Source of the DNA: a virus
Strand: one strand, 5' to 3'
DNA length: 45,180 nt
Virus record (IMG/VR): IMGVR_UViG_3300046000_007614
Span: 1 to 45,180 of that record
Shown one piece after another: positions 1 to 7,774 of this stretch. Each line of letters starts with the position of its first letter. Positions within the stretch are counted from its first letter, which is position 1. The position numbers and the translations under genes were made by a program. The notes beneath the pieces were generated by a model. It was not told the DNA's origin. It saw only the letters and a program-made list of their open reading frames with translations, and ran no database searches.

Positions 1-253
1 CAGTATACCAGCGTGGATCAAAAATCATTGCTGTTTGTGATTGCGAACAGCCATAGCCCTCCGAATTAATAAGTAATTCAGGCCAGAGTATTCTCCAAAA
101 TCCACAGCCTGAATAATCCGCTAGATAATTAACATATCTCGGAAGAGACAACTCCCTTGGTTGCTCTGCACTTGGTCGAGTATGTACTATATTATTAATG
201 AATGGTTCTACTACAGCATTAACAAAAGGGCTGACGAATGGTTGTACGTGCAT
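1..253 (-). CDS. Glycosyltransferase-like protein, N-terminal part
   Basis: Open reading frame entering from the left edge; only its first 84 codons are in the window. The ATG at 251-253 is preceded in frame by the stop of the upstream gene region (269-271), so it is the only reasonable ATG. After about 45 residues comes a segment reading YLADYSGCGFWRILWPELL, which resembles the N-terminal nucleotide-sugar-transferase fold entry of phage GT4-type glycosyltransferases (a G-x-G/W-R pattern followed by WPE). This is recognition of a pattern, not a family match. It follows gp46 by 15 bases in the same direction, and TGTAAATA lies 7 bases before the ATG. It could be another conserved phage protein. 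Confidence 0.5.
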   Translation of the reverse strand, partial: MHVQPFVSPFVNAVVEPFINNIVHTRPSAEQPRELSLPRYVNYLADYSGCGFWRILWPELLINSEGYGCSQSQTAMIFDPRWYT

Positions 254-268
254 GTAAACATATTTACA

Positions 269-2077
269 TTAGTATTCAGAATATTCCACACGTCTTGTTA
301 TGCCTTCTCGCTTTTCTAGAAAAATAATATCACCTGTAACAGCTTTTAGGGTTTCATGGCGATGGCTTATAATAATAACACATTCATCTAATGAATCTAC
401 TCGTTCGCGAAGTATTTCTGTAATGAGCTCTATACCTTTATCGTCAAACGAGCTATCAAAAAGCTCATCATATATCACGGTGTTATAGCTTACACCGCCC
501 TGTAACCTTCTAATATCTGAAAACGCAAATAAACATGCAAGATCAATAGATTTGCGCTCTGCACCTGAAAAATTAAAGTACGAACATATCTTATTCTTAT
601 CATTTACAATTTCTTCCTCAAAATACTCATTAAAAACACAAGTAGAATTAGAATCGAGCTTTTTAAGGTAGAAATATAACTTATTATTAAGGAGTTCTAG
701 CAACTTATTTACAATATATGATTTTACACCTTCTTCTGATACAACAAATTTAACAATATCTAACTTACTTAACTGTTTTGATATGTTAGATACTGTATTA
801 TTAATTTCTGCTTGTCTACTTTCCGTAATATTAATAAGATCATCAAACTCACTTGTATCATTATTCAACGATTCAATGTCAATTTCAAGCTCTTCCTGCC
901 ATTTTGTAAGCTTATTGATATTATTTTGTAAATTTTTCTTCGACTGTAGCTGTAAATTAGCAGTATTAAGTGATCTAGTTGTTTGTTGTATAAGGGTTTT
1001 AATTTTAGTCTTAAGATCTTTTGAATCTTGAACCCTGGTAAGTAGAATTTTAACGTCTGATACAATTTGCACGATCTCTTCTTTAAGTTTTTGCTTTTCA
1101 GATTCAATTGTCTCTTTATCATGATCCTCAATTGATCGCAAGCACACTGGACACTTAGATTCATCAGTACCAATCTTCGTGTAGTGATCTTTTTTATGGT
1201 TAAGAGTCGCTTTTTGAGTTGTGCTTTCTTCAATAAGTGTAGATATTTTATCCTCGCAAGTAGATAACTTCACTTCGAGGTCAGTTATTTGTTGTTTATA
1301 TTTGGTAATATCTGCACTACCTGACATCTGGTTGATCTGTTTAGTAAGATCAGCTAGTTCTTGACTATTATTACGTTGTCTCTCAAGATATAAGTCACGT
1401 TTTTCTTGTTTTTTATCCAAACTACGCGTTTTTTGTAAATTATAGCTTGTTAATGAAGATGTTACTTCATCTAATTTAGTATTTTGAACATCATATTCCT
1501 TTTTAATATCATTATATTCAGCTCTAAGGATAGAAATCATCCTACTAAACACCTCCATACCAAAAATATCTTCAATAAACCGGCGCTTTTCCGTTTTATT
1601 TTTCGCCATAAAGGGTACAGCATTATTGACTGTCATGATAACACAGTTTTGAAAGATGGCAGGCGATGCACTTAACACTTCACAAATATATTTCGTAGTA
1701 TTAGCTAGACTATCACGTGTTTTATCCACACCATCCTTATAAACTTGTACTTTAGTAGGTGATAAAGTACGAATAATATGAAATTTGTTGTTTCCACGTG
1801 GTGAATCCACCTCAAACTCAAGCTCAACCTGTGTTTTACCGCCTGTAATATTATTAATAATGAGTTCTTTCTTAATCTCTCGTAAAGTTTCACCAAAAAT
1901 TGCAAAATATAACGCGTCTGCTATGGTTGACTTACCAACTGCGTTCTTTCTTTCAGGTTTATCTATGTTTATACCTGTAATAATATGTAATCCTCGTTTA
2001 AAGTCTACAACAACAGGTTCTTCTCCCACAGAAAGGAAGTTTTGAATAGCAATTTTTGTGAAATTAACAGTTTTCAT
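269..2077 (-). CDS. 46: gp46-like recombination endonuclease subunit (Rad50/SbcC family)
   Basis: ATPase subunit of the phage Mre11/Rad50-type complex that resects DNA ends for recombination-dependent replication. Visible parts: an extended P-loop ending NAVGKST at residues 45-51; long coiled-coil arms; a zinc-hook CPVC at residues 309-312; a signature motif FSGAERKS; a Walker B segment VIYDELFD; and the H-loop IIISHRH near the C-terminus. Length is 602 aa, near T4 gp46. I place the start at ATG 2075-2077, which overlaps the gp47 stop as ATGA; an upstream GTG at 2084-2086 is also open but less likely. The gp47 partner lies immediately upstream, so the two are translationally coupled. Confidence 0.93.
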   Translation of the reverse strand: MKTVNFTKIAIQNFLSVGEEPVVVDFKRGLHIITGINIDKPERKNAVGKSTIADALYFAIFGETLREIKKELIINNITGGKTQVELEFEVDSPRGNNKFHIIRTLSPTKVQVYKDGVDKTRDSLANTTKYICEVLSASPAIFQNCVIMTVNNAVPFMAKNKTEKRRFIEDIFGMEVFSRMISILRAEYNDIKKEYDVQNTKLDEVTSSLTSYNLQKTRSLDKKQEKRDLYLERQRNNSQELADLTKQINQMSGSADITKYKQQITDLEVKLSTCEDKISTLIEESTTQKATLNHKKDHYTKIGTDESKCPVCLRSIEDHDKETIESEKQKLKEEIVQIVSDVKILLTRVQDSKDLKTKIKTLIQQTTRSLNTANLQLQSKKNLQNNINKLTKWQEELEIDIESLNNDTSEFDDLINITESRQAEINNTVSNISKQLSKLDIVKFVVSEEGVKSYIVNKLLELLNNKLYFYLKKLDSNSTCVFNEYFEEEIVNDKNKICSYFNFSGAERKSIDLACLFAFSDIRRLQGGVSYNTVIYDELFDSSFDDKGIELITEILRERVDSLDECVIIISHRHETLKAVTGDIIFLEKREGITRRVEYSEY

Positions 2078-3138
2078 AGGATACACTTACTGTATAGATC
2101 AATAGTATAATCTAATACATCTTTTTTATTCTCAATTTCAAGAAGATTTACGAATTCTTCAATAGCTTCAGATATATCGATACCTGACAGGTCTTTTTCT
2201 CTAATATTATTAGTAATTTTGTTATAACTAATATCGTAATCAATAGATAAATTTTGCGGTCGTAGTTGGTTTAACTTAGTGGTCAGTATAATTTGATCTT
2301 CCTGTGATATATTACGATCAATCTTTAGTTTAACAATATTATTAGTAAATAAGTTACGAAGTTCAGGAGTAATTGTTCCATAACTCACTAATTCACTTAG
2401 GCTAATCTTAATATAATGAGGTGAAACCGGATTTTCTGTAAATTCATACTCTAGTGTATCTAAATCTAAGATATAATAACCTTTATAGTTACCAGCATCA
2501 CCAAAATCCATTTGAAACGGGTTACCTACATACAGAATTGTACCAGCTCCGAACTTTTTTTCATGTCTAATATGGAAATGCCCAGATATAACAAGATTAC
2601 TACGTTGAAGTAGATCTTTAATACGCATTCCTTCCTCACAAACCTTGTAAGAGTTCATTTTAAACGTTTCGATCTCAAAATGACCGAAGATCACATCACT
2701 TTTAGGTATTTCTGACACGCTAGTATTCCAAGGACATAATGTTATCACACGATCAAATGCTGTAAACGTAACAACCTTATTAAAAATCGTGACATTATCA
2801 CGATTCTTAAAAATAGAAAGAGAATTTACATCAGTTCTATGCTTATAATACACATCATGATTACCTGTAATGGCAATTAAATTAAATTCTTTAAATATAT
2901 CCAGTATATCCGCTGATATTTGCAAGGTATTTACAGAAATCTCGCTACGATTATGGTGCCAATCACCGCAAAATACTATATCTTTAATGTTTTGTCGTTT
3001 AAACTCACTTACAAGCCAATTAGCCCATGTAATTGCTATTTCATGCCATTGTGTACTATTAGTATGTACACCTAAATGTAAATCTGATACAATTCCTATA
3101 CGTGGCTTATTAATCTTGATCATATTCTTCATCATCAT
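2074..3138 (-). CDS. 47: gp47-like recombination nuclease subunit (Mre11/SbcD family)
   Basis: Metallophosphoesterase nuclease partner of gp46. The family's metal-binding motifs are in order: SDLHLG (residues 18-23), FCGDWHHN (57-64), TGNHD (91-95), then FGHFEIE and SGHFHIRHE further on. The length of 354 aa is close to T4 gp47. The start is ambiguous among clustered ATGs at 3136-3138, 3133-3135, 3130-3132 and 3121-3123; all overlap the end of the gp55 gene (stop at 3110-3112). Its own stop overlaps the gp46 ATG. The run gp55-gp47-gp46 resembles the T4 arrangement of these genes. Confidence 0.93.
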   Translation of the reverse strand: MMMKNMIKINKPRIGIVSDLHLGVHTNSTQWHEIAITWANWLVSEFKRQNIKDIVFCGDWHHNRSEISVNTLQISADILDIFKEFNLIAITGNHDVYYKHRTDVNSLSIFKNRDNVTIFNKVVTFTAFDRVITLCPWNTSVSEIPKSDVIFGHFEIETFKMNSYKVCEEGMRIKDLLQRSNLVISGHFHIRHEKKFGAGTILYVGNPFQMDFGDAGNYKGYYILDLDTLEYEFTENPVSPHYIKISLSELVSYGTITPELRNLFTNNIVKLKIDRNISQEDQIILTTKLNQLRPQNLSIDYDISYNKITNNIREKDLSGIDISEAIEEFVNLLEIENKKDVLDYTIDLYSKCIL

Positions 3139-3544
3139 CCGAAATAGGTTTTACATAAATATAAGCTCCCCCATTTTCAGGATCAGTCATAATATCTTCA
3201 TATAATTTTTCGCGATAATTCTTTTCAGCTTCATGATGTCTTTTTTCTTTTTTAATACGATTAATAAAAGCATTAAAAGCAATTGTAGTAAAATAAGAAA
3301 AAGGATTAGATTCTGTATCAAAACTATATTTTTTACGTGATAAGGCTGAGTACATTTTAATAAGAGCGTCACCAACCATATCATCTTTATATGTATAATT
3401 AATAAAGTTACTATTATAGCTTAATCCGTAAGCTATTTTTTTAACATTCTCAGCTAAGTCATTAGTTAAAATGTCCGAATCATAAAATCTCTTAAGAGAG
3501 TCTTTAAATTCCTTTGGACTTATATAGTAATCAGCTTTGGACAT
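3110..3544 (-). CDS. 55: gp55-like late-transcription sigma factor
   Basis: Small sigma-70-family protein that in T4 directs host RNA polymerase to TATAAATA late promoters, with the sliding clamp as activator. The 144-aa product has a recognisable sigma region 2-like core at about residues 53-101 (YKDDMVGDALIKMY, then SNPFSYFTTIAFNAFINRIK), followed by a charged, acidic C-terminal tail (SDDDEEYDQD). In T4 the C-terminus of gp55 contacts the clamp; this tail has no clear hydrophobic clamp-binding end, so that part is uncertain. It sits between uvsW and gp47 on the minus strand. Its presence agrees with the many ATAAATA motifs found before late genes here. Confidence 0.85.
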   Translation of the reverse strand: MSKADYYISPKEFKDSLKRFYDSDILTNDLAENVKKIAYGLSYNSNFINYTYKDDMVGDALIKMYSALSRKKYSFDTESNPFSYFTTIAFNAFINRIKKEKRHHEAEKNYREKLYEDIMTDPENGGAYIYVKPISDDDEEYDQD

Positions 3545-3574
3545 ATAATCATTCTATTAGCTCTATTAATAAAA

Positions 3575-5026
3575 TCAATACAATTTTATTTCTTTTTCTG
3601 AATAAGCTATTTTTTCCTTTTTATAGATCTCAATACGCTTCTCGCAGTGCCTCTCACCATAATGTAGTAGATCGCACAAGTCTATAATGATTAATCGGGT
3701 TTTATTAGCGTGTAACCGCAATCCACGACCAATAGACTGTACAGTCCGTATGAAAGACTTGCCGCCAGCAGCAAAAACAATGTTATGAAGGTTTTTTATA
3801 TTAACCCCCGTGGAAAATATAGCACTAATAGCAATACACACGACATTATCATTACTTTCCATGATCTTTTTAACATTTTCACGTTCTTCAACATCAATTT
3901 CACCACGAATAAAATAAATCTGTCTGTCCTTACACATATTCGTCAGTGTTTCATATAGATTCACACCGTGTTTAATGTGATTTACAAGAATTAGTGTATT
4001 ATTTGCTAGTCTACTACACAATTTTGCTATTAAATCGTTTCTTTTCGTGCTTTCGTATATATAATCTAGTTCATTTCGGTAAGCACTGTCAGATAGCCGC
4101 GGTATTTGTACGTTACCATGATCAATATTAAGTATTTTTACCTCAACATTAGTTAAAAATTTTTCATTTCTAAGTTCGGAGCTTGTTTTTTCATATAAAA
4201 TAGGGCCCAGCTTACCAATAAGAAACCATTTATCCTCGTTATTATCAGGTAGAGTACCTGTAAACCCATAACGATGTCTAGTCTTAATTTTTGTAATAAC
4301 TTTACTAATTTTACTTGATGATTTAATTTTATGGCACTCATCTACTACAAGTAAATCAATATATTTTACCCAATCTGACTCACTGAACCGTGATAAGAGA
4401 ATGCCTATATTACAAATAATGACATTAGCAGCTAGATCAGGCTTAATCGTTCCGGTCCACATAGTTACACTATAGTTTACACCGCAATCAATAAACTCCT
4501 GATATGTTTGTGACACAAGAGATAAGTCAGGTACTAACATAATACACTTAAATGTACTTTTATTATTACTATTACGATAAAAATTCTCTATAAGAGCAGC
4601 TGTAGTAAGTGTTTTTCCAGCCCCTGTACCTAAAATACACGTCCCCCAACCTAACTTAAGTGCTTTTTTGAGTACATCAGCTTGATAGTCTCTTAATTCT
4701 AAATTAAATTTAGTGTAGGCTTCATTTTCTGTACCAATGTGTAACGCTTTTGTAAGATTATCTGTAATACTAACATTAAGAATAATTTGTTTTTCAATTA
4801 GATATTTTCTAATCTCCCAATAAAGGCCAATATCGCACGTACCGGTAGGTGTAATTACATATTTTCTTGTCGGTATTCTGACTCCACGCGTTTTAAACCT
4901 TCGTTGCATGAAAGACGCATTTTTATTTTCAGTACTAAAATGCTCACGTAAATTATCAAAAGTAAAACTGTCATCACACCGTATTAAAAGCTTGTTTGTA
5001 GATTTATTATAGTCTAATTCAATCAT
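3575..5026 (-). CDS. uvsW: UvsW-like SF2 DNA/RNA helicase
   Basis: ATP-dependent superfamily 2 helicase. T4 UvsW unwinds R-loops and branched DNA and switches replication from origin-dependent to recombination-dependent mode. The 483-aa product (T4 UvsW is about 500) has an N-terminal substrate-binding region, a Q-like LRDYQ (111-115), Walker A GTGAGKT (133-139), a DECH box (229-232), the motif III sequence GFTGTLPD, and motif VI QSIGRGLRLH near the C-terminus. Its ATG overlaps the uvsY stop as ATGA, so the two are coupled, and this pairing is conserved with T4. Confidence 0.92.
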   Translation of the reverse strand: MIELDYNKSTNKLLIRCDDSFTFDNLREHFSTENKNASFMQRRFKTRGVRIPTRKYVITPTGTCDIGLYWEIRKYLIEKQIILNVSITDNLTKALHIGTENEAYTKFNLELRDYQADVLKKALKLGWGTCILGTGAGKTLTTAALIENFYRNSNNKSTFKCIMLVPDLSLVSQTYQEFIDCGVNYSVTMWTGTIKPDLAANVIICNIGILLSRFSESDWVKYIDLLVVDECHKIKSSSKISKVITKIKTRHRYGFTGTLPDNNEDKWFLIGKLGPILYEKTSSELRNEKFLTNVEVKILNIDHGNVQIPRLSDSAYRNELDYIYESTKRNDLIAKLCSRLANNTLILVNHIKHGVNLYETLTNMCKDRQIYFIRGEIDVEERENVKKIMESNDNVVCIAISAIFSTGVNIKNLHNIVFAAGGKSFIRTVQSIGRGLRLHANKTRLIIIDLCDLLHYGERHCEKRIEIYKKEKIAYSEKEIKLY

Positions 5027-5418
5027 AACTGCTCCATTTTCATAATTTCTAAAATATTTTTGATATCAAACCCCATACCAGCCATTATCTTTTCAACTTT
5101 TTCAAGATATTCTATGACAAACTCATAATCTCTCAGCTCGTTAGTAATATTTTGCAGTTCTTCAGAGGATTCAGCTGCTATTTCAGCTGTTTGTTGTGTT
5201 ACTCTTACAGGAGCTTCATTAATAATACGTTTAGCAATAGATTCTTTAAGAGATTTCTTACGCTTAATTAGTTTATAATGTGCAATCTTAGCATCAATCA
5301 ATCTAGCTGCCCAGTAATGCTTACGAGACGGCAATTTTAACTGAATATCTTTAATATTGAAATCATTTATTACAAGATCTTTTCCAATCTCTTCTCTGTA
5401 TCGCTCTATCAAATCCAC
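5023..5418 (-). CDS. uvsY: UvsY-like recombination mediator
   Basis: 131-aa, mostly helical, charged protein. In T4, UvsY (137 aa) loads the UvsX recombinase onto gp32-covered single-stranded DNA. Assignment rests on three points: matching size; the pattern of a Y-WA-RL segment (about residues 35-40), a long amphipathic middle and a C-terminal GFDIKNILEIM like the T4 GFAIKHIQDM segment; and its place directly upstream of uvsW with a 4-base overlap, as in T4. There are no catalytic motifs to check. It starts 25 bases from a divergent plus-strand gene, so 5419-5443 must carry signals for both directions. Confidence 0.75.
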   Translation of the reverse strand: MDLIERYREEIGKDLVINDFNIKDIQLKLPSRKHYWAARLIDAKIAHYKLIKRKKSLKESIAKRIINEAPVRVTQQTAEIAAESSEELQNITNELRDYEFVIEYLEKVEKIMAGMGFDIKNILEIMKMEQL

Positions 5419-5426
5419 AAAGTTAT

Positions 5427-5434
5427 TATAAATA
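5427..5434 (+). promoter_or_regulatory. T4-type late promoter, exact TATAAATA
   Basis: Perfect match to the T4 late -10 element, 9 bases before the ATG at 5444. It would give a leader of only a few bases. It lies in the 25-base divergent gap with uvsY. Confidence 0.75.
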
Positions 5435-5443
5435 CTTTTATAT

Positions 5444-5680
5444 ATGAAATCAACTGTAACTATTGAAGAAATTTATCAAAGATTAGTTGAAATGGATTCA
5501 GCTGGTGTTTTGGGAGGTAGTGCTGAGGGATTTAGTCCGAATAACCCTACAAGTAGTGATTTTTATGCTCCTGGTGACGCTAGAATAGCTACACCTGACA
5601 AGTATATACGAACAAGGTCGGGTGTTTTACAACGTAAACGCAAAATTAAGCGTAAGACGAAACGTAAGAGTAAGAAATAA
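5444..5680 (+). CDS. Small basic protein with a capsid-like GDAR motif
   Basis: 78-aa protein of unknown function. The N-terminus contains IEE (residues 7-9), which fits the (I/L)-x-E prohead-protease pattern. The middle reads DFYAPGDARIA (39-49), closely resembling DTYASGDARLP (88-98) of the major capsid protein in this window. The C-terminus is strongly basic (QRKRKIKRKTKRKSKK), suggesting nucleic-acid binding. It is preceded by an exact late promoter, so it is likely made late and may be a virion or DNA-binding protein; that role is inferred. Its stop overlaps the next start as TAATG. Confidence 0.75.
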   Translation: MKSTVTIEEIYQRLVEMDSAGVLGGSAEGFSPNNPTSSDFYAPGDARIATPDKYIRTRSGVLQRKRKIKRKTKRKSKK

Positions 5681-6114
5681 TGGACTTAGGTCACTGGATC
5701 ACCCTTGTAAATACAGCAGACGGTAATATACCGTATGGTTTTATATATAAAATTACATGCTATACTAACTCTAAGTCATATATTGGTAAAAAACAATGTA
5801 AAACTATTTTTAAACGTAAGCCATTAAAAGGTAAGCGCAATAAAAGACACGAAGAACGTGAAACAGACTGGAAAACATATACATCCTCTTCACGAGAGCT
5901 TAATGAAGATATAATTACATACGGAAAAGACAATTTTAAATTTGAGATTTTGCGTTTCTGTAAATCAAAATTTGAGTTATCTTATTTTGAGACTAAACTT
6001 CAATTTGAAGAAGAGGTATTACTACGAGATGACTATTACAACGGAATCATTAACCTACGGGTCGGAAAGCCTAAAAACGGAAATGCTTATAGATCACAAA
6101 TTACTGAGGTATAA
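5680..6114 (+). CDS. GIY-YIG endonuclease (SegE-like)
   Basis: 144-aa protein with a GIY-YIG nuclease-type N-terminus: GFIYKITCYTNSKSYIGKKQ at about residues 20-39 supplies the two short strands of the module. A basic stretch (KRKPLKGKRNKRHEER) and a conserved-looking E (FETKLQFEEEVLL) follow. Such proteins in T4-like phages are free-standing homing endonucleases of the Seg type. It overlaps the upstream gene by one base and probably overlaps the downstream gene. Whether it is active cannot be seen. Confidence 0.78.
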   Translation: MDLGHWITLVNTADGNIPYGFIYKITCYTNSKSYIGKKQCKTIFKRKPLKGKRNKRHEERETDWKTYTSSSRELNEDIITYGKDNFKFEILRFCKSKFELSYFETKLQFEEEVLLRDDYYNGIINLRVGKPKNGNAYRSQITEV

Positions 6115-6619
6115 CATTAGGTTAGTTAACTTTGATTACGTTCTTAGAGAGATATTTAAAAAATATAATGCGGATATTAGCTTATACGGTATTCGTAATG
6201 ACTTTAAATATAAGGACACTCAAAAAATCTTTATAAATGCATTAATTATAACACTTTGTGATCGTATTAAACTAATGGCTCATAGAGAATCAATTGCTAT
6301 ATACGTTAATCGTAATACAAGGTTTATACCTAGTGAGGAATTTGATATTATTTTTAATTTAATACACATAACTTTAAAAAAATTACCTTTTCAATTTATA
6401 ATTAGTGATACTACAGTTGATTTTTTTATTGACGGAATACATAACAATGTAGTTGATAAGGTGGTATTACTTGAAACGCAATTACATTATAGTAATAACT
6501 TCGATGTCCTTAGATTTTCTTTTAAGAATTTAATTAAATTTTTAAAATCGTATGATCTATGTTACCTTAATGATGTATACTTTAAACATATAAGTAACAA
6601 ATTGTTAGTTGTTAGATAA
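6083..6619 (+). CDS. Hypothetical phage protein
   Basis: 178-aa product from the ATG at 6083; an earlier ATG at 6029 would extend the overlap with the GIY-YIG gene to 86 bases. I do not recognise the family. It is rich in Ile, Asn, Phe and Lys, looks like a mixed alpha/beta soluble protein, and has no signal peptide or membrane segment. Its TAA stop (6617-6619) is embedded in the late promoter of the next gene. The start choice is uncertain. Confidence 0.6.
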   Translation: MLIDHKLLRYNIRLVNFDYVLREIFKKYNADISLYGIRNDFKYKDTQKIFINALIITLCDRIKLMAHRESIAIYVNRNTRFIPSEEFDIIFNLIHITLKKLPFQFIISDTTVDFFIDGIHNNVVDKVVLLETQLHYSNNFDVLRFSFKNLIKFLKSYDLCYLNDVYFKHISNKLLVVR

Positions 6620-6622
6620 ATA
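6615..6622 (+). promoter_or_regulatory. Late promoter GATAAATA, 5 bases before ATG 6628
   Basis: One mismatch to TATAAATA. The TAA inside the motif is also the stop codon of the upstream gene. The five-base spacer predicts a transcript starting at or next to the ATG. Confidence 0.75.
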
Positions 6623-6627
6623 TAGAC

Positions 6628-7020
6628 ATGAATAAGTTTCTTAATTTAGTGGAGAATAATCTACCTCCACAAGATCTTGATAAAAACAGAGAAGTACTAC
6701 GTAATTTACAGCAACTTTTTAGTAAAGCTGGAATAACTTCATCTTTAAAAACATTTAGTGACACAGTGACCGTCACTGTAGGTGATAAGATTATCGATTT
6801 AGAGCTTAAACATATTTCTCAAGCTTCAGAAGAAGAAGCTGAGGATCCTGCATCTACTATTAAAGCAATTACAGCTATAGCAAGCTTACCAGATCAGGGA
6901 CTTGGTAAACAACTTACGAGTAGTACCGCTCGTAAGTTACAAATGGCTAGGCGTAATATGGCTTCTGCAGCAGAAAAAATATCGAAAGACTTTCTAGCAG
7001 CAGCAAACTCAACACAGTAA
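6628..7020 (+). CDS. Putative internal head protein
   Basis: 130-aa protein beginning MNKFLNLVEN, with L-V-E at residues 7-9 as a possible gp21-type cleavage site. The rest contains a beta-like segment (TVTVTVGDKIIDLEL), an acidic linker and an Ala/Lys-rich helix (RKLQMARRNMASAAEKIS). There is no recognised domain. It is the first gene after a late promoter and leads a run of genes with similar N-termini, so a packaged virion protein is the best inference. It ends 10 bases before the next start. Confidence 0.7.
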   Translation: MNKFLNLVENNLPPQDLDKNREVLRNLQQLFSKAGITSSLKTFSDTVTVTVGDKIIDLELKHISQASEEEAEDPASTIKAITAIASLPDQGLGKQLTSSTARKLQMARRNMASAAEKISKDFLAAANSTQ

Positions 7021-7030
7021 GTATAATTAA

Positions 7031-7774
7031 ATGAATAAGGTAAAAACACTATTTAAAAGGTATTATAGAATACTCAACGAGCAAGAACCTGCACCTGCTC
7101 CAGAAACTGCTCCAGCTCAAATAGCACCACCGGCGGCTGCTGGACCAGTAGAGCCTGTAATTAAGCCGATGGATGTAAATGAAAAGAAAGTTATTAAGAT
7201 CTTAACAAATGCATTCATTTTTGATAAGACTCGTTTTGATAAGAATAAGCGTAAGTATATTGATAATAAGCTTGCTGAAATACAAAACGCTATAAACGTA
7301 CCTGTAGCAGGTATAATAGATGAGATTAAAAAAATAATAAATCTGGATAAAAGCTTATATATAGAATCAAAAACATTAAAATTATTATCAAAATATAATT
7401 TAATGTTAGAACAACCAGCTGATGCTACTGAGCCTCAACCAGGTACAGAACCGAGCGAATCTACAGGTTATCAACCTACTACACCTAACGTGGACGTTAA
7501 CAGCTTAACTCTCGCTGAAATATTTCAGTCTGAGTATAAGGAACTTATTATTGAAGCTTTAAATCACATACCCAATCCTGAAGAAATAATAACCCTAAGA
7601 ACCGTTGTTAGTGAATTTGGCGAAACGGATCCAGAGAGAATTAAAATAGCTATTAAGGATTTGCTCAATCTTAGCGACGATACTAGTTTATCAGACGAAC
7701 AAATAGAGAGAAGACGAAAAAGTGATGGCTCAATCGACGACGATAGCATCGAACAATATCTAGCAAATGCGTAA
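7031..7774 (+). CDS. Putative internal head protein with Pro/Ala linker
   Basis: 247-aa protein. A basic N-terminus ends in L-N-E (residues 15-17), a candidate capsid-targeting signal. It is followed by a low-complexity Pro/Ala segment (about 18-45), a helical region, a second Pro/Thr-rich linker (about 130-155) and an acidic C-terminal part. Two globular parts joined by flexible linkers are suggested. The family is not recognised. It overlaps the next gene by 8 bases. Confidence 0.7.
   Translation: MNKVKTLFKRYYRILNEQEPAPAPETAPAQIAPPAAAGPVEPVIKPMDVNEKKVIKILTNAFIFDKTRFDKNKRKYIDNKLAEIQNAINVPVAGIIDEIKKIINLDKSLYIESKTLKLLSKYNLMLEQPADATEPQPGTEPSESTGYQPTTPNVDVNSLTLAEIFQSEYKELIIEALNHIPNPEEIITLRTVVSEFGETDPERIKIAIKDLLNLSDDTSLSDEQIERRRKSDGSIDDDSIEQYLANA

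Noticed and set aside
865-1233. 122-aa minus-strand frame inside gp46
   Set aside because: Lies wholly within the coiled-coil part of gp46 in another frame; no start context and low-complexity composition.
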